Shown: piece after piece, positions 32,543 through 43,834 of the stretch
Layout: every line of letters begins with the position of its first letter
Numbering within the stretch: position 1 is the first letter of the stretch
Source of the DNA: Balanoglossus misakiensis
Taxonomy: Eukaryota > Hemichordata
Reading direction: 5' to 3'
DNA length: 64,000 nucleotides
Assembly (NCBI GenBank): GCA_040954595.2
Contig: CM082589.2
Span: forward strand, 12,090,001-12,154,000
Notes under the pieces: generated by a model
Databases searched by the model: none
Told to the model about the DNA's origin: nothing
Seen by the model: the letters and a program-made list of their open reading frames with translations, nothing else
Translations under genes and position numbers: made by a program

Positions 32543-33091
32543 ATGCCAAAAGAAGTTGCCCTCCTTGTCCTAGGGCAGGCGAATATGACAACAACAGATC
32601 ACATAGCATTCGTGGGAAGGAGGGGATTCAACCCACACTTTCTTATTGGTGTTGGGAAAATGATGCCCTTGAACCCATGCCCAGACTCACTTTCCGATCA
32701 AGGTATGATCCAAGTCTGGGTGAAGGAGGGCCTTGGGGACAGGATGTTTTCAGTTATGGGGAGGCATGGGATAGGGACAATTTCGACACTTTTGCCACGT
32801 GCAGTACAGAGGGGATGCGATCAGAACCATTATCCTGGAGAGTTTGCAGGGACGTTCCATCAATATGAACTGGAAGGGTTTACCAGATATTTTACGCCAC
32901 CTGCACCCCCATATTCAATGAGGCCCACACCGAACCCAGCTAGTCCATACAACCAACAGTATGAATCACCACCTCATGCTGGGCGTAGCCATAGGCTATA
33001 CATGCCTGCCGGTATCGAAGACCATTATGAGTATTGGTACCAGACCCCTCTTGAGAATGAATCATGGTTCCACCCTTATGGTAAAAAATAA
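32543..33091 (+). CDS. Unrecognised 182-codon ORF
   Basis: Starts MPKEVALLVLGQAN. The C-terminal third is Pro/Tyr-rich (RYFTPPAPPYSMRPTPNPASP). It is more GC-rich than its surroundings. An overlapping frame (32512-32868) is also open, so the open frame may be chance. No motif, signal peptide or membrane segment recognised, and no polyadenylation signal close behind. It could be a retroelement-derived fragment. Confidence 0.3.
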   Translation: MPKEVALLVLGQANMTTTDHIAFVGRRGFNPHFLIGVGKMMPLNPCPDSLSDQGMIQVWVKEGLGDRMFSVMGRHGIGTISTLLPRAVQRGCDQNHYPGEFAGTFHQYELEGFTRYFTPPAPPYSMRPTPNPASPYNQQYESPPHAGRSHRLYMPAGIEDHYEYWYQTPLENESWFHPYGKK

Positions 33092-33374
33092 GATTACTCC
33101 ATGCTAATAAATTATTAGAATGAAAGTACATTCCAAGTGACTTGTTGGGAGCATCGGGCCACTTAATTCCGAAAAATTGCAATCAGCCTGATTTTCAGTT
33201 AACCAATCTAAAGTCCAACTTTTCGTGTATTTAGTTGGGTTTCTAAAACTAACACATTTTTTGACAATATTAATGGCATGATGAACACTACTCTCATCAA
33301 ATAAAATAATGTTGTGTCATCCACAACTGGTGTAATTTTTATGTGTTTGGAATCGTAGACACCATTTATCTTTT

Positions 33375-34226
33375 AGTCTATCTATCTATCTACCTTACTG
33401 GCCAACTTCAACATATTGAAGGCTTTGCCAGTGAGTGCACCCTAGTACAGGACATCAAAAATGTCAGTTTTCTGGTTTGGTGAAGTATAGTGCCAAAGAA
33501 GATTTGAAGGATTCGTGTGACCCTGCAGATATGATGTCTGGTGGTATACTATTCCAGTCTTTGATTGTCCTTGGAAAGAAGGAATATTTTCTGTAGTCTG
33601 TTTTGAATTTGGGAATTTTATAACTTTTACTATATGCATGTGTCTAGTGAGTCTTAGCAGGGGTTGGAGATGCTGAAGATTGTTCATAGCAACAGTTCCT
33701 GTTGAAATTTTATATGGCATCGATAGTCTGGCTTCTTTTCTACGTTGTTCTAATGATGTCCAATGTAAGGTATTTATCATGTTGTCAACACTAGAGCGAT
33801 TTCGAAATCTGCCAGTCACGTAGTGTGCAGCGCGTCTTTGTGTTTTTCTAACAAAGCTATGTCGGTCTGTTCATATGGGTCCCAAACAGTGGAGGCGTAT
33901 TCAACTAGTGGTCTTACAAGTGTTGTGTATGCCTTCTCTTTCACCGATGTTGATCCTATGTTGAGATTTCTACGGAGGAAACCAAGTGTTTTGTTTGCTT
34001 TGTTGCATATTAAAGTAATATGTTGGTGCCAATCAAGATCAGCTGTCAGTGTGCACCCTAGATACTTTTCGGATGAGCTGTGTTTGATTATCTTCCCGTT
34101 TAAACTGTACTGGTTAATTATCATTGAACGTTTCCTTGTTACTGACAGAACAGAGCATTTGTGTGGATGAAAATACATTTTCCATTTGTTGGCCCACGCT
34201 GCTAGTTTGTCTAGATCAGATAGTCA
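33375..34226 (-). pseudogene. 5'-truncated LINE, reverse transcriptase C-terminus
   Basis: Minus-strand frames read DLDKLAAWANKWKMYFHPHKC, SSEKYLGCTLTADLDWHQHI, LGFLRRNLNIGS and LVRPLVEYASTVWDPY, the conserved distal part of non-LTR (Jockey/CR1-like) RTs, followed after frameshifts by RFRNRSSVDNMINTLHWTSLEQRRKEARL. A TAGA-type microsatellite at 33375-33397 fits a 3' tail. Broken by at least two frameshifts, so inactive. Confidence 0.8.
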
Positions 34227-34668
34227 ACCCTAAATCTAATATAATAGTCGCGAAAATTTCTATGACAAACAAAAAATGAAGGGGACACCCTTGTCAGATC
34301 CCTTTGGATGGATAACCTTTAGAGAAGACATTGCCATTTTTCAAACATCTAGTATGTGATTATACATAGTTTTAACCCTATAACGCTGCCAAGTCAGTTT
34401 GATATCCAGGGTGCCTAGAATCCTGGCTCCCAGGCCTGTTAGGCTGCCAAGGGCGTGTTACGCAGTAGGGCCTATACTAGACCCTCAAACCAAACCAGGC
34501 AAACCAGTACGATTTAGTACATTTAAGGGGGCTTAGACTGCCAAGTGTGTATATGAGAGCCATGGCAAGACAGTCAAAATACGTTTAGGAAGATAAAATG
34601 GCAAACACATATTTTAAGGGACTTGACACTCTAAACAGGTATGACACCTAGTAGCATTAGGGTTAAAA
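34227..34668. other. No feature recognised
   Basis: AT-rich DNA between the truncated LINE and the third-family HINE. No ORF, inverted ends or repeat seen. Confidence 0.4.
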
Positions 34669-35329
34669 TATAGCTGCAAGCCAAAATGGTCATCTGAGGT
34701 CACCCGAAATTTGGGCAAAATTTTTGACCCCATACTGGTCCAGGTCCATCAGAAACCAAACCTTCAGCCCTATTGGTTCGCCTGGAATTAGGTATACACA
34801 TAATTAATGAGTTAAGCAGTTGTACAGGTGACCTCAAAATTCGGCTTTTCATTTTAGTCCCATCCCTCGAAATGCTAAGGCTGTACCTGCTCTGGATGCC
34901 GAGATATGAGAAAGTAGATCACCTGAGGTCACCCAAAATTTTATGGAAAAAATTGGACCCCACACTTGTCCATGTCCAACCGAAACAAAACCTCTAGCCT
35001 ATTAGTAAGCCTAGAATTAGGTATGCACATAATTAATTAGGTCAAAGGTCAAGGGGTAACAAGTACATGTGTATGCTTCATCCCACCAAATATGAAGTCT
35101 GTCGGTCTAATAGTTACGTACTTATGAGCATTTATGTTATATATAGTTCAACGGTCACCGAGGTCCATGACATTGCGGCGAAATGATTTGGTCCAATAGT
35201 TGTACCTGTCCACCAAAAATCAGCTCCCTAGGTGTATTAGTTAGCGTAGAAGTAGATATGTGTTTTTCAAGGTGGGTCAAAGGTCAAGGGGTCACCCGAA
35301 ATTTGGCTTCTCATTTCGGCCCCTTGGTC

Positions 35330-36193
35330 AGTCCCTGTTCACTCCATAAATGGAGACGTGTTCTGCGCAACCGCAGTACGTGTAACCTCGTGAATCAGAT
35401 GTGCACATGCATACAGCAGTCCCTGTTCACTCCATAAATGGAGACGTGTTCTGCGCAACTACAGCTGGACCTGTGAAAGATCAAATCCGATCGACATATT
35501 TAGTTTCCGTATATTATATTGACCAATGCAGACTAAATCTAATAGAATTACTACATGTAGTATATCGTGTACAATACACATGTTTGACAATATTGCAGTT
35601 TGAGTGTTAGATGCTGCAGACATGTATACCCGATCTAAATTTCCGACCTACACATGTACATGTATTACTGTTCACATGTACATACACGGTAACCGCATTC
35701 TGAAAATGACATGGTATTTTCAAAATGTTACCCCAAATTACCCCATCATGTGAGAGCCATGAAACTCACACCCATTGTCCAGCAGTAGTTAGTTGAGTAT
35801 CCTATTCACTCAAAACAAAAAGAACGGGTGTGAAAAAGTCACTAAAACAGCATTGATACAGAGGTGTATAACACTGTCCATGATTTCAAGAGAAAAACAT
35901 GAACGCAGCCCAGGCAGATCGGTCACTGTATGTGGCGATATCTTTCTAAGTATTTCACTCAACTTGTACAGACGATGCCATGCTGTCTTCTGGAATGTGC
36001 TGGTAACGTCACACTTCGAAATTTTCCGAAGTTGCCGCTCCATAGGGTCGAAAATCACCGAAGTCTACGTGTAAACAAATCAGCGAATGATACTCACTTG
36101 CAAACTTTGCGGGATATGCAAATTTATTTCTGAGCATGCGCAGTACGTCTCCATTGATGGTGATCGCTGGCAAGCTGCAGTGAACACTGGCTG
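35330..36193. mobile_element. Probable non-autonomous DNA transposon nested in the family 3 HINE
   Basis: The left end cagtccctgttcact...atggagacgtgttctgcgc recurs inverted at the right end (gcgcagtacgtctccat...agtgaacactggctg). The left end is itself duplicated after about 88 bp (35330 and 35420). No transposase ORF. Ends are imperfect, and the superfamily is not assigned. Confidence 0.5.
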
Positions 36194-36199
36194 TCCAGG

Positions 36200-36680
36200 A
36201 CCTTTATAATATAGACCAGAATGCCATAATAGATGTGATAGCTTCACTGTACAGGTATAGGCCATATGGCTAGATCACATGACTAATTAACTATTAATTG
36301 TTGGGGTCACATCCACACGGCCTCATCCACAGTGCCAAGTTTGAGATTGCTACATTGAGTCCTTCATGCTTGAATACGATGTTGTCATAGCCTTTTTGTA
36401 AATTTGGCCCTTATATGGTCATCATGTCACGTGACAAATTATATATTCACGGATTAGGCATGTGTCTCCTCATTGGCCCCGTCCACTGTGCCATGGTTAA
36501 AATTTGTACATTGAGTCCTTCATGCTTGAATATGGTGTTGTCATAGTTTATTTGTAAATTTTGCCCTTATATTGTCATCATGTCACGTGACTAATTATAC
36601 ATTCACAGGTTAGGTACATGTCCACTCATTGCCCCATCCACTGTGCCAAGTTTAAGGTTTGTTCATTGGGTCCTTAATAC
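36200..36680 (+). repeat. Two to three tandem ~180 bp copies of the HINE 3' region
   Basis: The order cactgtgcca - ttgagtccttcatgcttgaata - gttgtcatag - ttgccc-ttatatggtcatcatgtcacgtgac - ttcac recurs at about 36330-36450, 36480-36610 and partly 36640. This is a local expansion within the HINE 3' part. Confidence 0.6.
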
Positions 36681-36683
36681 TTG

Positions 36684-37312
36684 ATTATTACACCTCACTC
36701 TGTATTCTGTAGTCTTGATTGGCTGAAACCGTACCACGTGACATAGAAAAAAACGTGATATTGCATGGTTGACAGAGTCTATGGCCCGTAGGTAGGGGCT
36801 ACGGGCCGGAGATACGCGTGCGCTGAGAGTATATTGCCGGCTGAAAACAGGTTTTAGGTTCTGCGCATCTTTTCTGCGCATAACAAACTGTCGTTCAATG
36901 GCTTCCTTCACGATCAGTCAACTCCCGCATATATGGCTTCAAAGCGACACACAGGATTAACACCTGTTTAACTGGACGATATTTTACCGCAAATGGACAG
37001 CAAATACACCAAAGCCGCAACCAACATCGCAGTTTATCTGAATTCGAAGTAGGTACACTGTACAGCGAGATATTTTAGTTCACTGCAACCTGCATCGTAC
37101 GAAATGGACGCAACCCTCTATGCTGTGTATGGTCAAATGTTCGGTATAATAAAATTAATAACACATAACCCTAACCCTGGTGATCTCTGACCATAATACT
37201 GTTGATGCCCTTTCCTGTGGCTCGGGCATCATCAATATTATTATGGTCAGAGATCACCATCCCTCGTGCAGGCCAAAGATCATGATATTGCCCTCGCTAA
37301 CATGTGTTATTA
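36684..37312. mobile_element. Probable MITE-like insertion with internal hairpins
   Basis: It interrupts the HINE phrase tacttga|atacgatgttgtcatag, which resumes at about 37315. The ends attattacac and gtgttattat are roughly inverted. Internal palindromes: GGCCCGTAG/CTACGGGCC near 36783-36806, and a stem of about 32 bp at 37179-37258. No coding content. Confidence 0.5.
37179..37258. repeat. Long hairpin
   Basis: Arms GGTGATCTCTGACCATAATA and its complement near 37239-37258, extended by gttgatgccc and gggcatcatc, around a loop of about 14 bases. One arm carries a few extra bases. It lies just after aaccctaaccct, which resembles but does not constitute a telomeric array. Confidence 0.75.
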
Positions 37313-37731
37313 TTTAAATACGATGTTGTCATAGCTTTACTATGCAGGTATAGTAAAGCCTATGCCTTGGTCCAGACCCCCCATGGTCAATGAAAAAATA
37401 TGAAATATAATGATCAAAAATCTTCTTCTCAAAATTGGCATACCCTAGGACCATGAAATTTGGCATGTAGGACCATGGCAATATGGTTCACAAAGCATCT
37501 TAAAATAATTGTGATTCGTGATATTTTATGCAAATGAGAGCAATTTGAAAATTTTGCCCTTATATGGTCATCAGGTCACGTGACTAATTTAACATTCACG
37601 AACGTACTGCACCAGATCTCATTGGCCTGCATCATTGTGCCAAATTTGAGAATTGTAGGTTAAGCCGTTTTCAAGATCCTAGTGGCCGATGAAAGTGCCC
37701 AAGAAGAAGATAAATGCCAGCAATACCAATA

Positions 37732-37864
37732 GGGGCCCCGCCCATAGGGGCTTGGGCCCCTAAAAACCCAAGTAATAACAATAGCGGCCCCGCCCATAGG
37801 GGCTTGGGTCCCTAAAAACGCCAGTTATACCAATAGGGGCCCCGCCCATAGGGGCTTGGGCCCC
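37732..37864 (+). repeat. Three tandem family 3 3' hairpins
   Basis: Hairpins at 37732-37760, 37784-37812 and 37836-37864 with arms of the GGGGCCCCGCCC and GGCTTGGGCCCC type. Each is preceded by ccag-aataccaata-like sequence and separated by TAAAAAC. Period 52 bp. The middle copy has unpaired changes (gcggcccc against gggtccc), so unlike family 1 its stem is weakened. Confidence 0.85.
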
Positions 37865-37866
37865 TA

Positions 37867-38346
37867 ATAAGTTAGTTGTAAAGTTATTACTGAGCTTGAA
37901 TTTCACTAGCGACTAAAAGTAAACAAAAACTGATGGTCAAAGTATCACAAGCTTTATTTTGGTTTGATGTAGGATGTAATATGCTTATAGCACACTGCCA
38001 AATTAATGTCAACCAATAAGACCGGTAGGATACGATCGAAAACCACACGTATTAATGTGTAAAAGGCCGAACTTCCCAATAAATTTGGGTAGCCGACTAC
38101 AGACAGAGTCGAACCGATGCATGATCTGAAGTATCAAGACACATGGACTATTATTTATTGTTTCAGCAATTTGACTTAAGTTTATAATTTCCTATGGCAG
38201 TTTTTGCCGACAAGAATCAATGCCCGACCAAACAAAATGGACATTTTCACATGATCGTTACTGAGGTCACAAGTTAGCCAAGCCCTCATACACGCGCTAT
38301 TCGGACCTATCGGTGATCTGTTTGTGTGTTTAGCTAAGGTGGTAAA
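37867..38346. other. No feature recognised
   Basis: AT-rich spacer between the family 3 HINE and the LINE 3' tail. Confidence 0.4.
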
Positions 38347-41300
38347 CTGTTCATCAATCAATCAATCAATCAAAAGGACTTATAGAGCACCAAACTCCAC
38401 TGCAATAGTGTTCAATAGTGCTTTACAATGTAAAGTTACTGTTAATAGGCTCTGTTAAACAGATAAGTCTTGATGTGTTTCTTGAAACTGTCAAGGCTAG
38501 GTGACTAGCATACCTCTATTGGGACACTGTTCCAAATGAGTGGGGCGATATACGAAAAAACACGATCGCCGTACGTTTTCTTCTTACTCCATGGTACATG
38601 AAGTAGAAATTTGTCATTTGAACGAAGAAGTCTTGTTGAAGTTTTCAGATGGATTAAGTCAGAGATTTAAGTTGGTGCTGTGTTGTTTAATGCCTTATAT
38701 GTCATAAGCAAGATCTTGTATTGGATTCTATAGTGTACAGGCAACCAATGTAAATCCATGAGAACAGGAGTAATATGATCCGTTTTACGGGTACGAGAAA
38801 CGATCCTGGCTGCAGAATTCAGGGCATGCTGTAGCGGTTGAATGCATGATGATGGTAAACCACAGAGTATTGCATTACAGTAGTCCAGTTTTGATGTGAT
38901 TAGAGCATGAACCAGCATCTGGCAAACTTACTTAGTGAGGTAACGGCGAATGTGGCTGATTTGACGCAGATGGAAGAAAATTGACTTGCAAATTGCGTTA
39001 ATGTGCTTATTGAAAGTGTAATTGTCGTCGAATGTCACACCTATATTCCGTGCAGAATTCACAATTCACAACATGATCCAATGCTCATGTGGTTTATGGG
39101 ACGAGGCGAGCGGTTGAACTGAGACCTTGTCAGGAGTACTTCGGTTTTGCCACCATTGAGTTGAAGTTTATTATGTGTAATCCAGGTTTTTATTTCGTGA
39201 ACTGCCCTTTCCATCTTGTCTAATGTATAATGTACTTATGGTGTCTAACTGGAAGAAATATTGGTATAGTTGGTTGTCATCGGCATATTGGTGAAAATTG
39301 ACTCTGTGGTGACAAATAAGTTGAGCAAGTGGTTGGATGTAGCTGCAGAACAAAAGTGGTCCAAGCACTGAACCGTGTGGTACTCCATATTGTAGATATT
39401 GAGGTTCTGACATTGTGCCATACAAACTGCTGTCTGTCCTTAAGATATGATGAGAACCATTGTAGTGGGATGTTGGTGATGCCCAGTTTTGATAACCTTG
39501 AGATGAGTATGTCGTGATCTATGGTATCAAACACAGAGGAGAGATCGAGGAGAACCATGAGAACATATTTACCGGCATCCAGTGCCATACAAATATCGTT
39601 GTTGACTTTAGTAAGTGCTGTTTCGGTACTGTGATCCTTTCGGTACGCTGACTGCAGTGGTTCTTGTAGTGAGTTGGTAGTCAAATATGATGTCAATTGT
39701 TGTGCTACAATCTTCCCGATTACTTTTGACAGGACGGTTAGGTTTGAAACAGGTCTATAGTTCTTGAAAATGTTTTTGTCGAGCGAAGGTTTCTTGAGTA
39801 TATTGGTGTGATGACTGCTATTTTAAGTTATTCAGGAACAGTTCCAGTTTTGAGTGACAAATTGATAATTGTGGCTGTGATAGTGAGCAGATTACCAAGA
39901 CATTGCTTAACAAGTGCTGTAGGGATGGGATCAAGTACACATGTTTTAGATGGAGAGCCAGAGATAACTTTGCTGATTTCTTCGTCTTTAGCTGTGTGGA
40001 ATTCAGGAAGTGTTGATGAGACTGCTGGGTGCAGAAATTGGTAATCTTTTGAAGTAGGGTTTACCATGTCGTGGCTGGAACGGATAGATATGATTTTAGT
40101 GATGAAATATTTACTGAATGTCTCTGCTAAGTCTATTTTAGCAGTGTGGTCAGGTAGAGTCTTTTCTTGTTGCTTGCCAGCCAGGGTTGATATGATTTGA
40201 AATAGTGACTTCTGGTTACCATACTTTTCCTCAATTAGATGTGAGAAGTATGACTTTTTGGTAGCTCTGATTAAGTGACTGACATTTCTGCACTCATGTT
40301 GATATATCTGACGATGAATCTCCAGCTTAGTTTTTCGCCACAGATGTTCAGCCTTCCGTCTATTCTTTTTTGCAATGTCGATTTCATGAGTATACCATTT
40401 GGTACCTGGACGTATGATCACTGTACGCTTTTGAAGTGGTGCGTTGGCTTGAAGAACTTCACTGACGTGTTGGTTATAAGCTGATATGGCTGAGGAGAAG
40501 TGTTTGGAGGCGAGGACATGTGATGTATTTTGTCGAGATCATGGCTGAAACTATCAATTGAAATGGCAGATACGACGATAAGATATTTGACGTCTACTGT
40601 GTGTTGGTTTCGGAAGAGCAAGTTTTGCATTGACAGGATTGTGATCAGAGAGTTCCAAGCAGTCTACAGAGACACTCTTGATGTTAGACGCAGAGTTAGA
40701 TAAGATGAGATCAAGAGTATGACCCTTTCTGTGTGTTGGTTGTTGGACCCATTGTTTCAGATTACAGGCGCTGATGATTCCATTGAATTTCTGTGTTACT
40801 GGATTCTTATCATCTTCTAGGTGAATATTGAAATCTCCTACGATGAAGAGATTACTTGACCTACTTCTCAAGTGTTGTACTGAACTCTTCCATGAACTGT
40901 GGTGCAGTGAACTTATTCTTAACTGATGGTGGTGGACGGAAAGTTTCTGGTGAAGAATAGTTGCTTCCGCTGCCTCAAAAGATTTAAACCCCGGTGCGGC
41001 GTATAAAAGACCCCCCAAATCAGTGGCGAATCTTAATGCCGTTTGCCTGACAACAGACAGCACCAACGATCTTGGCTCTATGAAAATCGGCCCAAACAGG
41101 TCCAAGCATAAAGAATTACACCACACAACGACAGTAGTTGGCTTTATAAACACACACAACATAAAGTTATCGACGAAAAAGTACACGAGCTTATGAAACA
41201 ACGATGATTTTGGGAGAAATCTGGTTTCAGTGCTTTTCAGAAGCGTCCCTGGGAAACAATAACCACGCAATTGAAACAGTTGTCAATCGCGTGGAAGTGT

Positions 41301-41757
41301 GAAGTGTTCAATTATTTTCTGTGTACATGAGAGCCATTACACAGTCATTATGCACGACGACCACTCCCGATAAACAACTATACAAACACACGTTAATCCG
41401 AACCCCAGGACTTTCTGCACCGGGGTTTAACAGAGAGAATAGGCTTCCAAGCTGTTAATTTTAGTGCTAGCTTATGAATTTAAGCTAAGCCTCCACCGAT
41501 CTTGCCAACCCCAGGTAGATGTTTGACAGCATAGCCTGGTGGTGTGCATTCAGCCATTACGTGTTCGTCACCAGATTCCTTCAACCATGTTTCAGTGAGT
41601 ACAAGAATATCAATGTCTTTATCTGTGATGTAGTCTGCAATGTCTAATGATTTGCATCTAGCTGAGCGGACATTCCATGTAGAGAGTAGAAGTTCACACG
41701 TATTGTGGATAGGATGGATCTTGAATAAGTTGCATAGTCACTCTTCAATAGATATTT
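38347..41757 (-). pseudogene. L2/CR1-type LINE, EN and RT domains, degraded and interrupted
   Basis: The minus-strand element has an ATTGATTG-type 3' tail at 38347-38372. From 5' to 3': endonuclease start (41757-41440: LLSTWNVRSARCKSLDIADY, LVLTETWLKES); a MITE insertion (40988-41426); the rest of the endonuclease (to about 40560: FIVGDFNIHL, LSDHNPV); a linker (40421-39828); RT (39696-39171: [36 protein letters not shown]); and the C-terminus (38918-38667: LHWLPVHYRIQYKILL). The YADD catalytic motif is present, but frameshifts separate the pieces. L2/CR1-like by motif. Full elements normally have an ORF1 upstream, not seen here. Confidence 0.85.
40988..41426. mobile_element. piggyBac-type MITE inserted in the LINE endonuclease
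   Basis: 439 bp bounded by perfect inverted ends ACCCCGGTGC and GCACCGGGGT, each flanked by TTAA (40984-40987 and 41427-41430). TTAA duplication is the hallmark of piggyBac transposition, although Kolobok and ISL2EU elements also use TTAA. Taking out the element and one TTAA rejoins LINE endonuclease sequence (minus-strand ...WKPILS then KSFEAAEATI). No transposase. Confidence 0.85.
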
Positions 41758-42569
41758 AGTGACTCGCTAACTGTTGCGATTCGTGTGTGTGTAATTTACG
41801 TACTTCAAGTTAAATATCGCAACTAGCCATAATGTTTGACTAGGGGGAGCACCTATACTAATGCGAGAACCAGGGATTGAAAGTTGCACCTGTGTTTTGA
41901 TCCCTTAGTTACCCTTATAAGTACATTTGTTGTTCAATAACCATAGTTCTATTGCAAACCATTCTTTTCGTAGTTTCTTATTTCAAATATTGTAATCTGA
42001 ATTTATTTTGGTGTTTAACAGGTGTGATTATCTGTATTGGCGGCCATTTTGAAAATAATTGGTTGCCATGGAAACTCTTTAACAGATATTTAGTGACTCG
42101 CTATCTGAATTTGTTCAGTACACATTAACACACATCTGAGCCAAGTTTGGTGCTTTTATCACAAAATACACAATCGATATGAAAATTTGGGTTTTGGTGC
42201 TCCACTACATAAGTAACATTAAGGATGTACGTTCAGTAAAATTGAAAGTATTGTCATTTTTTTTAATTGTGGATTTTTTTATTCTCCTTTGTATGTATAA
42301 TAAAAATCCGTAATTAAATATAGGGGTCACCGGGCTTGTTTTTGAAATACAGAGCTATGAATTTGGTCGATAATAGAAGAAATCTGCTGACTCAGCATTT
42401 TTCACCAGCGGTTTGTCTATGGGCAAAATTCTTAACGCAATTTATCTAAAAAAAGAGCACGGTGACCCCTATATTTTATTTGACCAATGAATTTATATTT
42501 GCTGGACTGAGCTATGTGTAAAATTTCGTGAAAATGACAATAGTAGAAGTTTGTTTTCTGGCGATTATT
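41758..42569. other. Non-coding stretch with a short duplicated phrase
   Basis: cagatatttagtgactcgcta-ctg occurs near 42081-42105 and, slightly changed, at 41748-41772, about 335 bp apart. No gene recognised. Confidence 0.4.
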
Positions 42570-42722
42570 ACATATAATTCCCCCGTATTTCGAACGAGTG
42601 TGCCTGCGTCGCGGACGAGTGATTCCCCGTATAGCGGCCGTATCCCTCCGAGCCATTCTATACGGGGAATCGAGAGTTCGCGACGCAGGTACACGAGTGA
42701 GGAATACGGGGGAATTATATGT
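42570..42722. mobile_element. GC-rich palindromic MITE
   Basis: Inverted arms of about 65 bp (starting ACATATAATTCCCCCGTATT) around a 23-base loop, about 88% paired by eye, CpG-rich within AT-rich flanks. A snap-back element or MITE. Overlapping ORFs on both strands here are products of the palindrome. Confidence 0.75.
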
Positions 42723-43502
42723 TTATCACATACATAGATCCGCTAATTTTGATTTTCAAATAAATCTCTTTGTGGTTGCGATAAAATTTGTAACTATTTT
42801 GTGCAAAATTGAAGATCGATGTTATGCGGTCTATCTGCCAGGTGACTCAGGTCACGACCTGGACGATTCTGGTTTTGGCGATGACCCGTCTGTCGTGCGT
42901 CAGCAGGATTTCATCGTCAGTCAAGGTTTCACTGGAGCAGGAAACCTTTCTTATGCCTTTTGCTTCATGACTAGACCGTTTTGCTCTAATCGTCGCATCA
43001 AAATTTTTGCGAATACTCAGTTTTGTACCTGTCGCTCGTTCGACAACGCGACGACATTGGCTCAGCACTGACGACCTTGCGATAGTTTTGGTGCCGGTTG
43101 GTGCGATAAAAATGTACACAGGTAAAACTAATCGTCGATCGTCCAGATTTACACATACGAAACATTTTATTTATCTTTGATTATTTTTAAAATCGAAATA
43201 AAACCAACAATTGCACGGAATTTTGTCGCCCTAAGAGGACTTTGTTTACAAGTTTAAAATAGTTCCGTTTGGTGACGTCAGAGGGATGGGTATTACAATA
43301 ACGCTTGGTGCAAATTTACCTACGTCTGACGTCATACTATGGTATATGCGGAGCTATGTATGTGATAATCAATGTAATCCTATGGGAAAAAGACCGGGCG
43401 CACAATGTTTCCAGTTTATGTTCTGCGCGTACATCCTTGATGAAGTTTGCTGGCTAGAGGGCTCCTAAACCTCCCTAATATTTGACGTCTTCACTCCTAC
43501 AG
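42723..43502. other. Upstream region of the GCC2/GCC3 exon array with two CRE-like sites
   Basis: The ORF at 42598-43071 has no recognisable domain. Two perfect TGACGTCA octamers (43273-43280 and 43327-43334) lie in inverted context (TGACGTCAGA...TCTGACGTCA, 52-54 bp apart), compatible with CREB/ATF binding sites in a promoter, or with the arms of a small inverted repeat. No TATA box placed. Confidence 0.35.
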
Positions 43503-43735
43503 GACTGCGCAGTTGGAAGTTACAGTTCAGCATGTTCTGAAGCATGCACGCTGTGTCCAAGGGTTTCATGTGTGGAACAGCCAGCCTCTCATCACCAACA
43601 CAATGCGGACAGGGATATTTTGCCAACAATGGAAGTATAGACTGTACGCCTTGTCCTGCCCTGGGTATAAGTGTCAATATGATGGTATGTCGGAGCCAGA
43701 GGTGTGTGAAGATGGATACTACACTAATATAGAGG
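43503..43735 (+). pseudogene. GCC2/GCC3 (ephrin-receptor-like) cysteine-rich exon with frameshifts
   Basis: Acceptor ctcctacag and donor agagg|gtgagt. In three successive frames it reads DCAVGSYSSACSEACTLCP, GFMCGTASLSSPTQCGQGYF..DCTPCPA and PGYKCQYDGMSEPEVCEDGYYTN. Together these are clear GCC2/GCC3 repeats of the kind found in SVEP1, SCUBE and related secreted proteins. 233 nt with two single-base losses, so broken unless they are sequence errors. Confidence 0.75.
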
Positions 43736-43834
43736 GTGAGTCAGCACTTAAAGTTTGGGCATTACTGTGTAATCTTTCACTTAAGGCAGACGATCATCTT
43801 ATGTGCATGTGCGTAATTCTGTGCGTACAAACAT

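Larger units (their letters stand above)
34669..37866 (+). mobile_element. HINE, family 3, interrupted by nested insertions
   Basis: Starts TATAGCTGCAAGCC, then jumps directly into the body (tggtcatctgaggtcaccc), so part of the 5' end is deleted. Body repeats with AGGTCA motifs run to about 35310. HINE 3' sequence resumes in segments (36240-36680 and 37313-37710: tggtcatcaggtcacgtgac). It ends in GGGGCCC hairpins. Insertions at about 35330-36193 and 36684-37312 separate the segments. Confidence 0.65.

Noticed and set aside
37168-37182. Telomere-like aaccctaaccctgg
   Set aside because: Only two units; too short for an interstitial telomeric tract.
42598-43119. 157- and 90-codon overlapping ORFs upstream of the GCC2/GCC3 exons
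   Set aside because: They begin inside the palindromic MITE or oppose each other; no domain and no splice support.
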